From Pararge aegeria (taxonomy: Eukaryota > Arthropoda > Insecta > Lepidoptera > Nymphalidae), in assembly GCF_905163445.1 (NCBI RefSeq), contig NC_053204.1:8067501-8131500 (forward strand): a stretch of 64,000 nucleotides of DNA. Reading direction: 5' to 3'. Each line of letters starts with the position of its first letter. Within the stretch, counting starts at the first letter, position 1. This document shows, piece by piece, positions 47,701 through 53,316 of this stretch. The notes below the pieces were generated by a model that worked only from the letters and a program-made list of their open reading frames with translations, was not told the origin of the DNA and did no database searches. Position numbers and translations under genes: made by a program.

Positions 47701-49436
47701 CAATACACACACCGCCATCTAGCCCCAAAGTAAGCATAGCTTGTGTTATGGGTACTAAGATGGCTGATGAATATTTTAAGAATAATATACATATATACTT
47801 ATAGTTTAAATATTAACACCCAGATCCTGAAAAACATTCGTGTTCATCACCCAAACATTTTCCAGTTGTGGGAATCGAACCCACAGCCTTGGACTCAGAA
47901 AGCCATACTACCTAACTAACTGGAAGCGGTTATTGCGCAGTGGGTAGAAGCTCGATTTCGCTTTCGGGGTGCCGAGTTCGAATGCCAGCACGAACCTCTA
48001 GCTTTTCTAAGTTATGTGCGTTTTAAGTAAATAAAATATCACTTGCTTCAACGGTGGAGGAAAACATGGTGAGGAAACCTGCATGCCTGAGAGTTCTACA
48101 TAATGTTCTGAAAGGTATGTGGTGTCTACCAATCCGCACTGGGCCAACGTGGTGGACTAAGGTATTAACCCCCACTTCTCATTGAGGGAGGAGACCCATT
48201 CCCTGTATTGGGCTGGTAATGAGTTGATAGACTGCATCATCACTTACCACCGGGTGTGATTGCAATCAATTGCTAACTTGTAGAATAAAAAATTATAATA
48301 TTCATATAAACACCCAGACACTGAAAAACATTCATGTTCATCACACAAACATTTTCCGGTTGTGCGAATCGAACCCACGGCCTTGGACTCGAGAAGCTCT
48401 CTACCCACTCGCTGCCCACTGTGCCAATCGGCCGTCGGCCAATATTATTTCCACACATTCGCCAATACTCGGAGAGTTATTTTAACTGTGGGATAAGATA
48501 CAATTTTGTCGAATCCCCGAGGAGACAAACTCCTGCACTTTTAAGCAGTGCTGGAATAAAAAGTAGCCTATCTTACCCGCCATTTTTTCAACTAAATCTA
48601 AATAAATGACAGACGTAACAGAGGAAAACTTCATAGGGCATGCAACAAGCCGCCCTGTGTCCATCAATTTCAGACGAAGGTGTTAAACCTCATGGGCCTG
48701 TAATTAAACCGGCAATCACGTCCTTGAGTTGCTTAGTTAGGGCATGAGGAAAGGACAAACAAACAAACACAGTATCGCTTTTAAAATATTAGTAAGGATT
48801 CCATAGTGTTACGTACAAAAATAATAGTACAAATAATTTTTTTTGTACAATATGTACAATATAAAATAGACGGCCGATTGGCGCATTGGGCAGCTACCCT
48901 GCTTTCTGAGTCCGAGGCCGTGGGTTTGATTCCCACAACTGGAAAATGTTTGTGTGATGAACATGAATGTTTTTTCAGTGTATGGGTGTTTATATGTATA
49001 TTGTAAGTATTTATGTATGTTATTCATAAAAATATTCATCAGTCACCTTAGTACCCATAACACTAGCTACGCTTACTTTGGGGCTAGATGGCGATGTGTG
49101 TATTGTCGTAGTATATTTATTTATTTAATATGTACTTAATTAATTAAATAAATAAATTTTTAATACATTTTAAATTTTTAGTGTTAGATACAAAAATAAT
49201 AGTACAAATATTTTTTTTTCAGGTTCATAAACAAAGATGCAAACTACCCAACGCGTTCCTGGGTGGAACGTATAGTGATTGCTGGCATCAAAAACGCCCC
49301 CAAAGCCGCCAAGCTAGTCCAGGGGGGTAAACAGACCCCCCTCCAGATGACCCTCCACAGGGGGAACGATGTACTTGTAGTGCGGAAGCCCGGCGCCTCT
49401 ATGGCGAAACCGTGGGAAATATTGTTCACGTATTAA
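19210..49436 (+). CDS. GANAB: Glucosidase II alpha subunit (neutral alpha-glucosidase AB, GH31), 20 coding exons
   Basis: The enzyme trims the two inner glucoses of N-glycans in the ER, feeding the calnexin cycle; it works with a beta subunit that retains it. Exons: 19210-19443, 21540-21667, 22668-22884, 27525-27636, 28274-28418, 28900-29037, 30683-30791, 34506-34645, 36115-36181, 37175-37295, 38431-38573, 39869-39966, 41010-41132, 42364-42529, 43487-43623, 44135-44247, 45826-45983, 46800-46913, 47494-47603 and 49223-49436. Sum 2787 nt, 928 aa, all phases consistent, near the usual family length. A signal peptide (MKALSLLLIAAFGLSGSLA) precedes VDRNNFKTC. FSLAYHQSRWNY, WLDIEYTD and WCWPGSSSYPDF mark the barrel. 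The nucleophile is Asp513 in WNDMNEPS and the acid/base Asp600 in WTGDN. GGFFKYPE and YQRGGTIVPR follow. No KDEL-type tail, as usual for this subunit. A possible AATAAA signal is at 49776-49781. Confidence 0.96.
19800..19939. mobile_element. Right half of a hAT-like MITE
   Basis: It matches the right part of the 25620-25800 and 53108-53316 elements (CCTACCCTTAAGTATTT, TATATCATCTGCATACCCTG, and the end ATGCCACTG at 19939). The left terminus was not found, so the copy is truncated or rearranged. Confidence 0.5.
20030..20515. mobile_element. MITE with GGCAGGAGACA inverted ends, in glucosidase II intron 1
   Basis: The left end CTGGCAAAGGCAGGAGACAAA and the right end TGTCTCCTGCCCATACTAG are inverse to each other. 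The inner part, about 20150-20410, is a second repeat also found at 12040-12300, so this copy appears to be a composite or nested insertion. A simpler copy is at 20878-21126. Confidence 0.5.
20878..21126. mobile_element. MITE with GCTAGCACGGGCAGGAGACA inverted ends
   Basis: Left end GCTAGCACGGGCAGGAGACA (20878 on); right end GTTTCCTGCCCATGCTAGC (to 21126), an inverse match with few mismatches. The ATATCC/GGATATAAT pairing extends the arms inward. It is about 250 bp long with no coding frame. It lies in intron 1 of the glucosidase II gene. Confidence 0.6.
21721..21836 (+). mobile_element. LINE 3' tail fragment
   Basis: AACGAAGTTATCACC...GTGCCTGTGATAGGCCTACA...AATAAAGAAATTTTGAATTT is shared with 25020-25125 and 35935-36050. 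It is the 3' tail of the CR1/Jockey-like element seen at 24274-25125, cut off at the 5' side as is typical for LINE insertion. Confidence 0.6.
21919..22034. mobile_element. hAT-like MITE, old copy
   Basis: Begins CAGTGGAGTGGGC and ends GTGCACGCCGTTG. It is flanked by TCACCACC and TCACCTCT, a worn 8-bp target duplication. The inner GGCAGTGCTTTTGTG matches 28455-28599 and 37712-37854. Confidence 0.6.
22206..22591 (+). mobile_element. tRNA-derived SINE with GAT-repeat tail, second family
   Basis: The head has GTGGTAGCCCATTGGGTAGG (box A) and GAGTTCGAATCCCAGCACG (box B). The body has ACCTGCATGCCTGAGAG and GCGTGGTGGACTACGG, and the tail is (GAT)n. Other copies: plus 23456-23620 (partial), 23846-24080, 26342-26452 (partial), 47932-48236; minus 26034-26110 (partial), 28603-28845 and 34917-35205. 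In the 28.6 kb copy the tail has grown into a long (CAT)n tract. Confidence 0.7.
22916..23378 (+). mobile_element. RTE-like retroelement 3' tail
   Basis: It starts CTACTAGCTGTTGCCCGCGAC and ends TTACATTGACATTTATAATA TTAGTAGGG-like. Related copies are at 35335-35720, 43665-44050, and 51052-51210 plus 51700-51815 (interrupted). No open frame. The shared 5' start CTAGCTGTTGCCCGCGACTT and conserved inner phrases (TCTGTCCTCTATCTCCAACC) make it one family. The RTE label is from general knowledge and not tested. Confidence 0.55.
24274..25125 (+). mobile_element. CR1/Jockey-like LINE, 3' end with decayed reverse transcriptase C-terminus
   Basis: The frame 24289-24495 reads FLGIMLDSELQWAPHV and then AYAVKKLRNMTDVETARLVY, the end of a non-LTR reverse transcriptase. 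A frameshift after SYGN continues with NADDINTIFVLQK in another frame. The rest of the C-terminus is visible at 24780-24900 with stops, followed by the 3' tail to 25125. The copy is 5'-truncated and dead. It sits in intron 3 of the glucosidase II gene. Confidence 0.75.
25620..25800. mobile_element. hAT-like MITE with perfect 8-bp target duplication
   Basis: Ends CAGTGGCGTGCATAGAGGGT and ACCCTCTATGCACGCCACTG are exact inverse copies. It is flanked on both sides by ATACATTG (25612-25619 and 25801-25808). The 8-bp duplication and CAGTG end fit hAT-superfamily elements. 181 bp, no coding frame. Confidence 0.85.
26484..26745 (+). mobile_element. Bm1-like SINE, nearly full copy
   Basis: The head is CCTGCGTGGCGCAACGGTG (box A) and GTGTTCGATTTACGGCAGG (box B). 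The body has GTGGCTAGTTACAACCCTAC and GACAAAGACGTGCCGCTAGG, and it ends in an A-rich tail near 26740. It lies in intron 3 of the glucosidase II gene. Confidence 0.75.
26822..27490 (-). mobile_element. SINE split by a later insertion
   Basis: The two halves of one minus-strand SINE lie at 26822-26945 and 27380-27490 (ATAATCACCCAGACACCGAA...GTGGGAATCGAACCCACGG). Between them, 26945-27385 is a different repeat starting TACTAGCGTACCCAGCCCGC and ending TATACATAGATAGATA, with CCGTTTCGGAGCCTATACGG near its 3' end. This gives a relative age: SINE first, tail-type retroelement second. Confidence 0.65.
27836..28137. repeat. 54-bp minisatellite in glucosidase II intron 4
   Basis: About five and a half units of a 54-bp GC-rich repeat built from 6-bp words (CCACTC, GCACTC, CCACAG). 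Unit marks: CCACTGCCACTCCGACAGCC recurs every 54 bp, with one longer first unit. On the minus strand it stays open as a Val-Gly-Ala repeat with no stop, because its sub-period is a multiple of three. This is a property of the repeat and not evidence of a gene. Confidence 0.85.
28455..28599. mobile_element. hAT-like MITE inserted in a CAT-repeat tail
   Basis: Starts CAGTGGCGTGCACTTGG, ends AGTGCACGCCACTG. Flanks CATCATCA and CATCATCG fit an 8-bp duplication inside a (CAT)n tract. 145 bp. It lies in intron 5 of the glucosidase II gene. Confidence 0.7.
28600..28695. repeat. (CAT)n microsatellite, tail of a minus-strand SINE
   Basis: A long run of CAT/CGT triplets. All frames across it are open (poly-His, poly-Ser, poly-Ile), which explains the spurious open frames at 28196-28761. 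It continues into the SINE body at 28700-28845. Confidence 0.9.
29592..30218 (+). repeat. Tandem duplication of a SINE and its flank
   Basis: Two consecutive units of about 310 bp, each a SINE plus the unique flank CTCATTGATAGCATCCTTTC...CTCCACACAATTC. The 3' two thirds (about 29690-29899 and 30010-30218) look identical, while the SINE heads differ at many positions. It lies in intron 6 of the glucosidase II gene. Confidence 0.75.
30510..30660 (+). mobile_element. Dispersed retroelement tail (ACCGGTCAAGTCGGACTCGC type)
   Basis: AACCGGTCAAGTCGGACTCG and CCGTCCGTCAGCCGTCCG mark a repeat type very common in Lepidoptera. The complementary part of this family, with GATGGACGGACAGCGGAGTC and GGGTACGGAACGCTAA, is at about 40840-40975. 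Its superfamily is not certain from sequence alone. Confidence 0.5.
30885..30912 (+). pseudogene. Partial copy of glucosidase II exon 7
   Basis: GTTCCGCCAATACACCATCC (30888 on) repeats exon 7 positions 30746-30768 with one mismatch in 23 bases, about 140 bp downstream of the true exon. It is out of the coding path and has no splice sites of its own. Confidence 0.6.
31062..31605 (+). repeat. Left long terminal inverted repeat of the mariner-type element
   Basis: It pairs with 33228-33763. Identity holds through GGTCTTTGGCTATCTCTTCA, TTACACGCCAGCAACATCTA and GGACTGTCCCCTTTCTAATG, with mainly one-base length changes in A/T runs. Similarity fades after the CAACAGGTGAAAGAAAAACA stretch. Confidence 0.9.
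31953..33122 (+). CDS. Mariner-type transposase (DD41D spacing), one intron
   Basis: Cut-and-paste DDE/D transposase. Exon 31953-32319 and exon 32434-33122 join across a 114-bp GT-AG intron to 351 aa without a stop. The join restores PVQGLEGGDFDRRMHFC. The N-terminal part (YSNEEYADIIMVYGAARGVA) resembles the helix-turn-helix domain known as DUF4817 in insect transposases. The catalytic Asps are D157 (WTDESKF), D251 (FQNDGCPAHW) and D293 (SPDLTPLDFYVWG). Counting residues gives 41 between the second and third Asp, unlike DD34D mariners or DD34E Tc1. The frame appears intact, so activity is possible but unproven. The first ATG in frame with the domain was chosen as start. Confidence 0.88.
33228..33763 (-). 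repeat. Right long terminal inverted repeat of the mariner-type element
   Basis: The inverse of 31062-31605; see the left repeat. It ends at the TA target copy 33764-33765. Confidence 0.9.
33766..34190 (+). repeat. Dispersed repeat, also at 59565-60600
   Basis: It shares with the 59.6 kb region AATTACGTAATACTGTTG, AATCACGCTGTAAAAATATT, GACCGACACGCGCAT and GTGGTTTACTCAAAAACTA in order. Here the repeat is continuous, while the 59.6 kb copy carries a 600-bp insertion. No coding frame. The class is unknown. Confidence 0.65.
34917..35205 (-). mobile_element. tRNA-derived SINE, second family
   Basis: The minus-strand reading gives GTGATAGCCCAGTGG (box A) and GTTCAAATCCCAGCCCGCGC (box B region), followed by the body with GCGTCGTGGACTCGGG. 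It is preceded by a third-family SINE at 34765-34880. Both lie in intron 8 of the glucosidase II gene. Confidence 0.6.
35335..35890 (+). mobile_element. RTE-like tail, AT microsatellite and second tail fragment
   Basis: 35335-35720 is a copy of the 22916-23378 repeat. It runs into a (TA)n tract at about 35724-35753. 35755-35885 is a copy of the 125-290 repeat, ending at GGGGTCCACTAGTG. The LINE tail at 35935-36050 follows directly. Confidence 0.55.
37712..37854. mobile_element. hAT-like MITE with perfect 8-bp target duplication
   Basis: CAGTGGCGTGCACAGGG to AAGTGCACGTCACTG. It is flanked on both sides by GTCGCAGT (37704-37711 and 37855-37862). 143 bp, no coding frame. It lies in intron 10 of the glucosidase II gene. 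Confidence 0.85.
37880..38345 (-). mobile_element. CR1/Jockey-like LINE 3' end
   Basis: Minus-strand copy of the same 3' region as 40440-40850: TTATTTCAAGTAGGCCTACT, GGCAAGAAACTCAGTAGTTG, TTCCTTAGGAATCATGTTGT and GTTTCGCAGACGATATGCAG. The C-terminal coding part is decayed. Confidence 0.65.
39060..39610 (+). mobile_element. Decayed LINE fragments (second family)
   Basis: The frame near 39115-39270 reads LIRTARMWNDLPATVFPATF and NRLFLGKRAPT, the C-terminus of a Jockey/I-type reverse transcriptase. At 39405-39520 a tail of the other LINE family is inserted (TTGCCGGCCCTTCTCGGAGG). At 39520-39610 the RLFLGKRAPT-like end recurs. It is probably a LINE C-terminus split or duplicated around another insertion. 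Confidence 0.55.
39652..39816. mobile_element. Palindromic MITE, GCAGGGTGATTACGTATC ends
   Basis: The first and last 28 bp are inverse to each other with one mismatch (GCAGGGTGATTACGTATCTC). Inner arms continue the pairing, with AAAGTGACG around a short AT centre. A second copy at 60777-60940 has its left arm partly replaced by an ATCA repeat. Confidence 0.75.
40218..40850 (+). mobile_element. CR1/Jockey-like LINE 3' end with C-terminal coding remnant
   Basis: The frame 40472-40669 reads SFVGLSIRFYNMIPKEILDL and later FEEFLNDKVYWKQP, the last part of a non-LTR ORF2. Upstream, KRAIRSIYKLGSRETLREKF is readable in part at about 40235-40310. The 3' tail ends AGGCCTACTTGAAATAAATG. It lies in intron 12 of the glucosidase II gene. 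Confidence 0.7.
41255..41460 (+). mobile_element. Retroelement tail ending CACGGGTCAGCTAGTA
   Basis: ATTGGAATCTCGGAATCGGC, ATACAGGGGGTTTCGGGGGC and the closing GCACGGGTCAGCTAGTATGT form a tail type very common in Lepidoptera, usually attributed to RTE-like elements. No frame. Confidence 0.5.
41532..41755. repeat. Direct tandem duplication, 112-bp unit
   Basis: Two adjacent units starting TCTTCCATATGTATTAAAAGG, one mismatch seen (GTTAGAAAC versus GTTAGAAGC). No coding frame. Intron 13 of the glucosidase II gene. Confidence 0.9.
42707..42890 (+). mobile_element. Retroelement tail, TACTAGCTTCTGCCCG type
   Basis: It starts TACTAGCTTCTGCCCGTGAC and ends CACATTTATAATATTAATAGG. It is similar in layout to the 22916 family but different in sequence. 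No frame. Confidence 0.45.
43328..43430 (+). pseudogene. Decayed duplicate of glucosidase II exon 14
   Basis: In intron 14, the stretch with GATGGGGTTTCCTGCAG, then ATGTGTA and GCCACGGG, follows exon 14 (42371-42460: GAGTGGGGTTTCCTGCAGGC, CATGTGTATATC, GCCACGGCC) in the same order and spacing with many changes. The reading frame and splice sites are lost. It looks like a relic of an internal exon duplication. Confidence 0.6.
44490..44665 (-). mobile_element. LINE 3' tail (second family), minus
   Basis: On the minus strand, GAAATCGCTATGTAGCGATAAG...CCACCAAATTGTACTCTC and GGCGTACAATAAAAGTGT form a tail of the Jockey/I-type LINE common in Lepidoptera. A related fragment is at 30435-30505. Confidence 0.5.
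44740..45354. mobile_element. ~610-bp element with TGCACGACTCAT ends, copy 1
   Basis: Nearly identical to 59803-60401. Near the left edge is GTGCACGACTCATAATGC; the right edge carries the inverse GCATCATGAGTCGTGCA, preceded by the small hairpin TGATGCTTCGCATCA. No coding frame. High identity suggests recent activity. Intron 16 of the glucosidase II gene. Confidence 0.75.
46090..46360. mobile_element. Palindromic MITE-like repeat, glucosidase II intron 17
   Basis: The core is a perfect 25-bp inverted repeat (46142-46166 and 46175-46199; arm CAGGAGATGTTGACTTTACA...). The flanks GCATGCAAGGTGTGTACC and CACAGATTCTCCTG relate to the 5.7-6.2 kb repeat. A half copy without the second arm is at 47325-47390. 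Confidence 0.6.
46380..46680 (+). mobile_element. Jockey/I-type LINE C-terminus
   Basis: The open frame within 46283-46642 reads RTKRFACSFLIRTAKACNAL and PDTYNLGTFKSRVNRHLLG, the end of a non-LTR reverse-transcriptase ORF common in Lepidoptera. It ends in an A-rich tail at 46665-46690. 5'-truncated. Confidence 0.7.
47190..47325 (-). mobile_element. CR1/Jockey-like LINE fragment
   Basis: The minus-strand frame reads RLRKVQKSFVGLSIRFYSMI and PKVILDLPMHNF, the same C-terminus as at 40472-40669. Short and decayed. Confidence 0.6.
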
Positions 49437-49789
49437 ATTTCAAGAGTTTTAGTCTAGGAGTCGGTGAATGTTTATTGCATTGTGTTGCGACAGATTTTTT
49501 GTGTGCGATATAATATCCGAGGGAGCTTGCGACATTAAGATCATAATGTAGTGCCTTATAATGACACTGGACCTCTTAAAGTAAAGACAGGTGTGCTCTT
49601 GTGAGTCGAATATGCAACTTGTGATTATAAAACTGCATTGGTGTCTTAATATGTCACAAAATGTATTTTGTGCAATAGTTTAACTAAAAACATACACTAA
49701 AATTATATATTAAACAAAATGATGAATTAAAATATGATTGTAACTATCTTGAAATGTTCCTCGCTTGCTTAATACAATAAATCTAAATT

Positions 49790-50060
49790 CAAAATTCATT
49801 TATTTCAAGTAGGCCTAATTAATAAGCACTTATGAAACGTCAAGTCTGTTTGTAGTGACTCTACCACCGGTTCGAAAGGCAGATTCCACTGAGAAGAGCC
49901 GGCAAGAAACTCAGCAGATTGCTCTTTTCCATCATCATTATAAAGTTTAACAATCTTTAGAATTTTTTGTTTTGTGAGAGATGGGAGCGGAGTGGCCTGC
50001 TTCCAAGCAGCCTTGTCTGTGAAATGATGAATATATACCAAATATAGCACAAAATACGTT
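49790..50060 (-). mobile_element. CR1/Jockey-like LINE 3' end
   Basis: TTATTTCAAGTAGGCCTAAT, GAAACGTCAAGTCTGTTTGT, GCCGGCAAGAAACTCAGCAG and TGGGAGCGGAGTGGCCTGCT. It is the minus-strand 3' tail of the same LINE family as at 37880. A second, shorter tail is at 50190-50335. Confidence 0.65.
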
Positions 50061-51051
50061 TGATATGCTTTTTGAATGAGGTCAAAGAAATCTTTTAAAT
50101 GTCACAGTTTATTAGCTGAATGCTAATAAACTGTGACATTTAAAAGATGATAATGAGTACATCTTTTTCAAAACTAATAAAAATCGTAATTGAATTCAAA
50201 TTTAATTTATTTCAAGTAGGCTTAGAAATCCTAATATGAGCACTTTTGAAACATCAAGCCTACCTAGAAGTTGGTCTCTCCCAACACCATTTGCAATTGA
50301 ACAATATTGTTTCTATCTTGGGTGAGATAATACCGGAGCGGCCTGCTTCTAAGCAGCAAAAGCCAGGGAGTCGCAGGTTCAAATCCTGTCGGTTCCGAAA
50401 ATTTTTATATGCATTTTAAATTTATAAAATCTTAAGAAATTCATCACTTGTATGGTATATTCTGATAAGTAGTATTAAACTACATTGTGTAAACGAATGC
50501 CAAAATAAACCATAATATATTACCTTCGGTATCATGTTATGAAATATAATTGATAAAAATTGATGTATCTTAATTTATGTTAAACGAGTACTTTTGCTAT
50601 ATCCTTATTTAAATATATTCACATACTCCTAGGCTATGCTTAAGTTGACCTGATATTAGTGTATGTGTCGGTTAGTAAAGGATATACCGACTGTTACTAG
50701 TAAGTGAAAATAAGTATTTTTTTAGGAATACACACTCGGAGATATTCAAAATTTACTAGATATGCAGTTGTATAAAAGTGTCCGAGTTTTCTTTTTTTTT
50801 ACTATCGGTTATCTTTAGTTTTTTTGTGACAGCGTGTGGTTTGAAGGACGTGGTTGCTGGTTTAGTATTTGATGCGGTTTATCACCCGCTTCGTTTACGT
50901 TAAAGTTAAGTTACATAAAGGGCTCTTTTGAGTGTTAAAAAATATTCATTAAAACTTATTATCTATGTTTTTTATTTTACTTTTAAGAGGGGGCTACACT
51001 GAAACTTTTAAAACCGTAATAAATATATATATATATATTTCATTTATCATT

Positions 51052-51815
51052 TACTAGCTGTTGCCCGCGACTTCGCCTGCGTTTGATTTTGTTTTTTTAT
51101 GTGGCAATCAATTTAGTTTTAGTTCTAAGAAAATTTAAAGTATTCGGTATCGCTAAGCCTTAAATGAGAGGTTTGCTGCTGTCCGCTGTAGTTCTGTCCT
51201 CTATCTCCAACCACATTTAGAATATAAAGATGAACCATATATATCTTAATCTGACGCGCGTGAGTATTTCAAACTGGCGAATTTTTTTTTGCACATTATA
51301 AAAATGGCTGCGGGTTTGCGTCCCATCGAAATCGTCAGATTAGTGAATGAGAGTTTTTTTTTGGTGCACTTAACACTCCCTTAGAAAATCTGCGCGCTCG
51401 ATTAATTTTTTTTTTTTCATTTTCAACCCTTAAATACAACCACCCGCATCATGCAAACGATCAGATTAACATACGTAAATTATTAAAAATACGTAGGGCA
51501 TTGATGCTATCAATATCTGACGTGCTCGAGGATGTCCATGCAACAGTTTTTTTTACATATTTAAAAATCTATAGCCGCTTCCCCCACCGATGTAAAGGTA
51601 TATATCATATAAAAATTTTTTCTTCTTATCATCTAAGCTTTGCATCCCAATAGGTAACGCTCGAGTAAATCCCCATTTAGCATCGTGGGCTCCCTTACTA
51701 ATAGTACTTCTAATACTTCCAAGGATATGTGTACAAAGTTTCATGAGGATTTTAAAAGTAGTTTTTGCGTGAAAGCGTAACAAACAAACTTACATTGACG
51801 TTTATAATATTCGTA
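51052..51815 (+). mobile_element. RTE-like tail interrupted by an unknown ~480-bp insertion
   Basis: The left part 51052-51215 and the right part 51700-51815 match the 22916-23378 family. Between them is unrelated sequence with TCTTAATCTGACGCGCG and ATCTGACGTGCTCGAGG. About 200 bp of the host repeat is missing, so the event was an insertion with deletion or a replacement. Confidence 0.5.
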
Positions 51816-53107
51816 TGGTGTACCATAAATTGTGATGACAAACAAAAATATGAAGTGTACAAAGGAAAGCTTATCTCCGTAATAGATCTCTACCAGCCAC
51901 CCCAGGATGTGAATGAAATGATTCTATAGTAGGTCATATAGGGCAAATAAATAAAATAATTTCAAAATTAAATAGAAATATAAACGAATGTTAATAAAAC
52001 ATAGATATTATGTTATAAACAACAAAATACATAATATATATATATTTTAATCCAATACGAGTGAGCCCTTGGCTGCAATCTCACCTGGTGGTAAGTGATG
52101 ATGCGTCGTAAGATGATGATCGTATGATGGTAGCGGACTAAACTGTTAGGGAGTATGGCAGTTATACTGCTAGTACTAATCGGTTTTTACATGACATCGT
52201 ACTGGAACGCTAAATCGCTTAGCGGGGCACGTCTTTGTCGGTAGGGTGGTTACTAGCCACGACCGAAGCCTCCCACCAGACCAGATCAGAAATTAACAAA
52301 GAATTAAACTACCCCAAGAATGGTATGGCTGAGCTTTGTGATCTCCTCACAATTTTTCCAAGTGTACACCAACCCGTGACACTTCGCTGCACAGGCTCAA
52401 AAAAATTATGATTTTTCTTGATTTTTTTAAAGCCTTGCTCTAGGCATTGGTAGAACGCAGGACGCAAAATTGAACGCAGCTAAAGATAACATAGTGTTTG
52501 GGCCTTTTTTTTTGGCACGTCGATTACGTTTTCAATAGAGAAAATAAGCTCCCGAGTCAGAACTTATTTTCCGCGTACACTTTTTTCTCGGCGATGACTG
52601 GCATATCTAGTAAAATAAAGATCGAAAAGTCGTCTATTATTTAAAATTACATACTAGGTAAGATTTTGAAACCGGCGTTGTATGACAGCTAACCTTACCG
52701 TTCTAGATAGGAAGGTTAAAAATTCAACTTTCCAGGATTATCATTAATATCATAAATTGCAATTTTTTTTTTTTTTTTAATAATACATAAAAAAAAAAAA
52801 ATATTGTTATGTCCACATGTGAAGATGTTTGGTGTTTATTTCATGTGAAAAACCTTTTCATAATGAAAATCCAATTTCAAACTTCTTTTTTCATATCATT
52901 CTCTTTATATCTCTTTAAAATAGGGTAGGTGGCATACGATGGCTGTTCCAAAAACTCACTCTATATAGACGTCTTATCCACTCTTAAATAAATGTTACAA
53001 TAAAAAATCAAATATTTATATATATCTCTAATATAATTAAAAATGTAATCAGGTAAATGAATACTTCAGTCATAATTTAAATTAAATCATACAAGCATGG
53101 TGATCAT

Positions 53108-53316
53108 CAGTGGCGTGCATAGAGGTTATGCACAGGGTATACAGATGACATAAAATGAAGAAAATATCTAGTAAGTACGAGTTATTAAAAACTTAAGGAT
53201 AGTCATTGTAAGAGTTATAAAAACCCTACCCTTAAGTATTTTTAACTCGTACTTGAGTATTTTTTTCATTTTATATCATATGCGTACCCTGTATATACCC
53301 TCTATACACGCCACTG
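53108..53316. mobile_element. hAT-like MITE, long form
   Basis: CAGTGGCGTGCATAGAGG to CCTCTATACACGCCACTG, flanked by GTGATCAT and GTGATCTT. Inner arms (GTACGAGTTATTAAAAACTT / AGTATTTTTAACTCGTACTT) make it almost wholly self-complementary. 209 bp. Confidence 0.8.
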
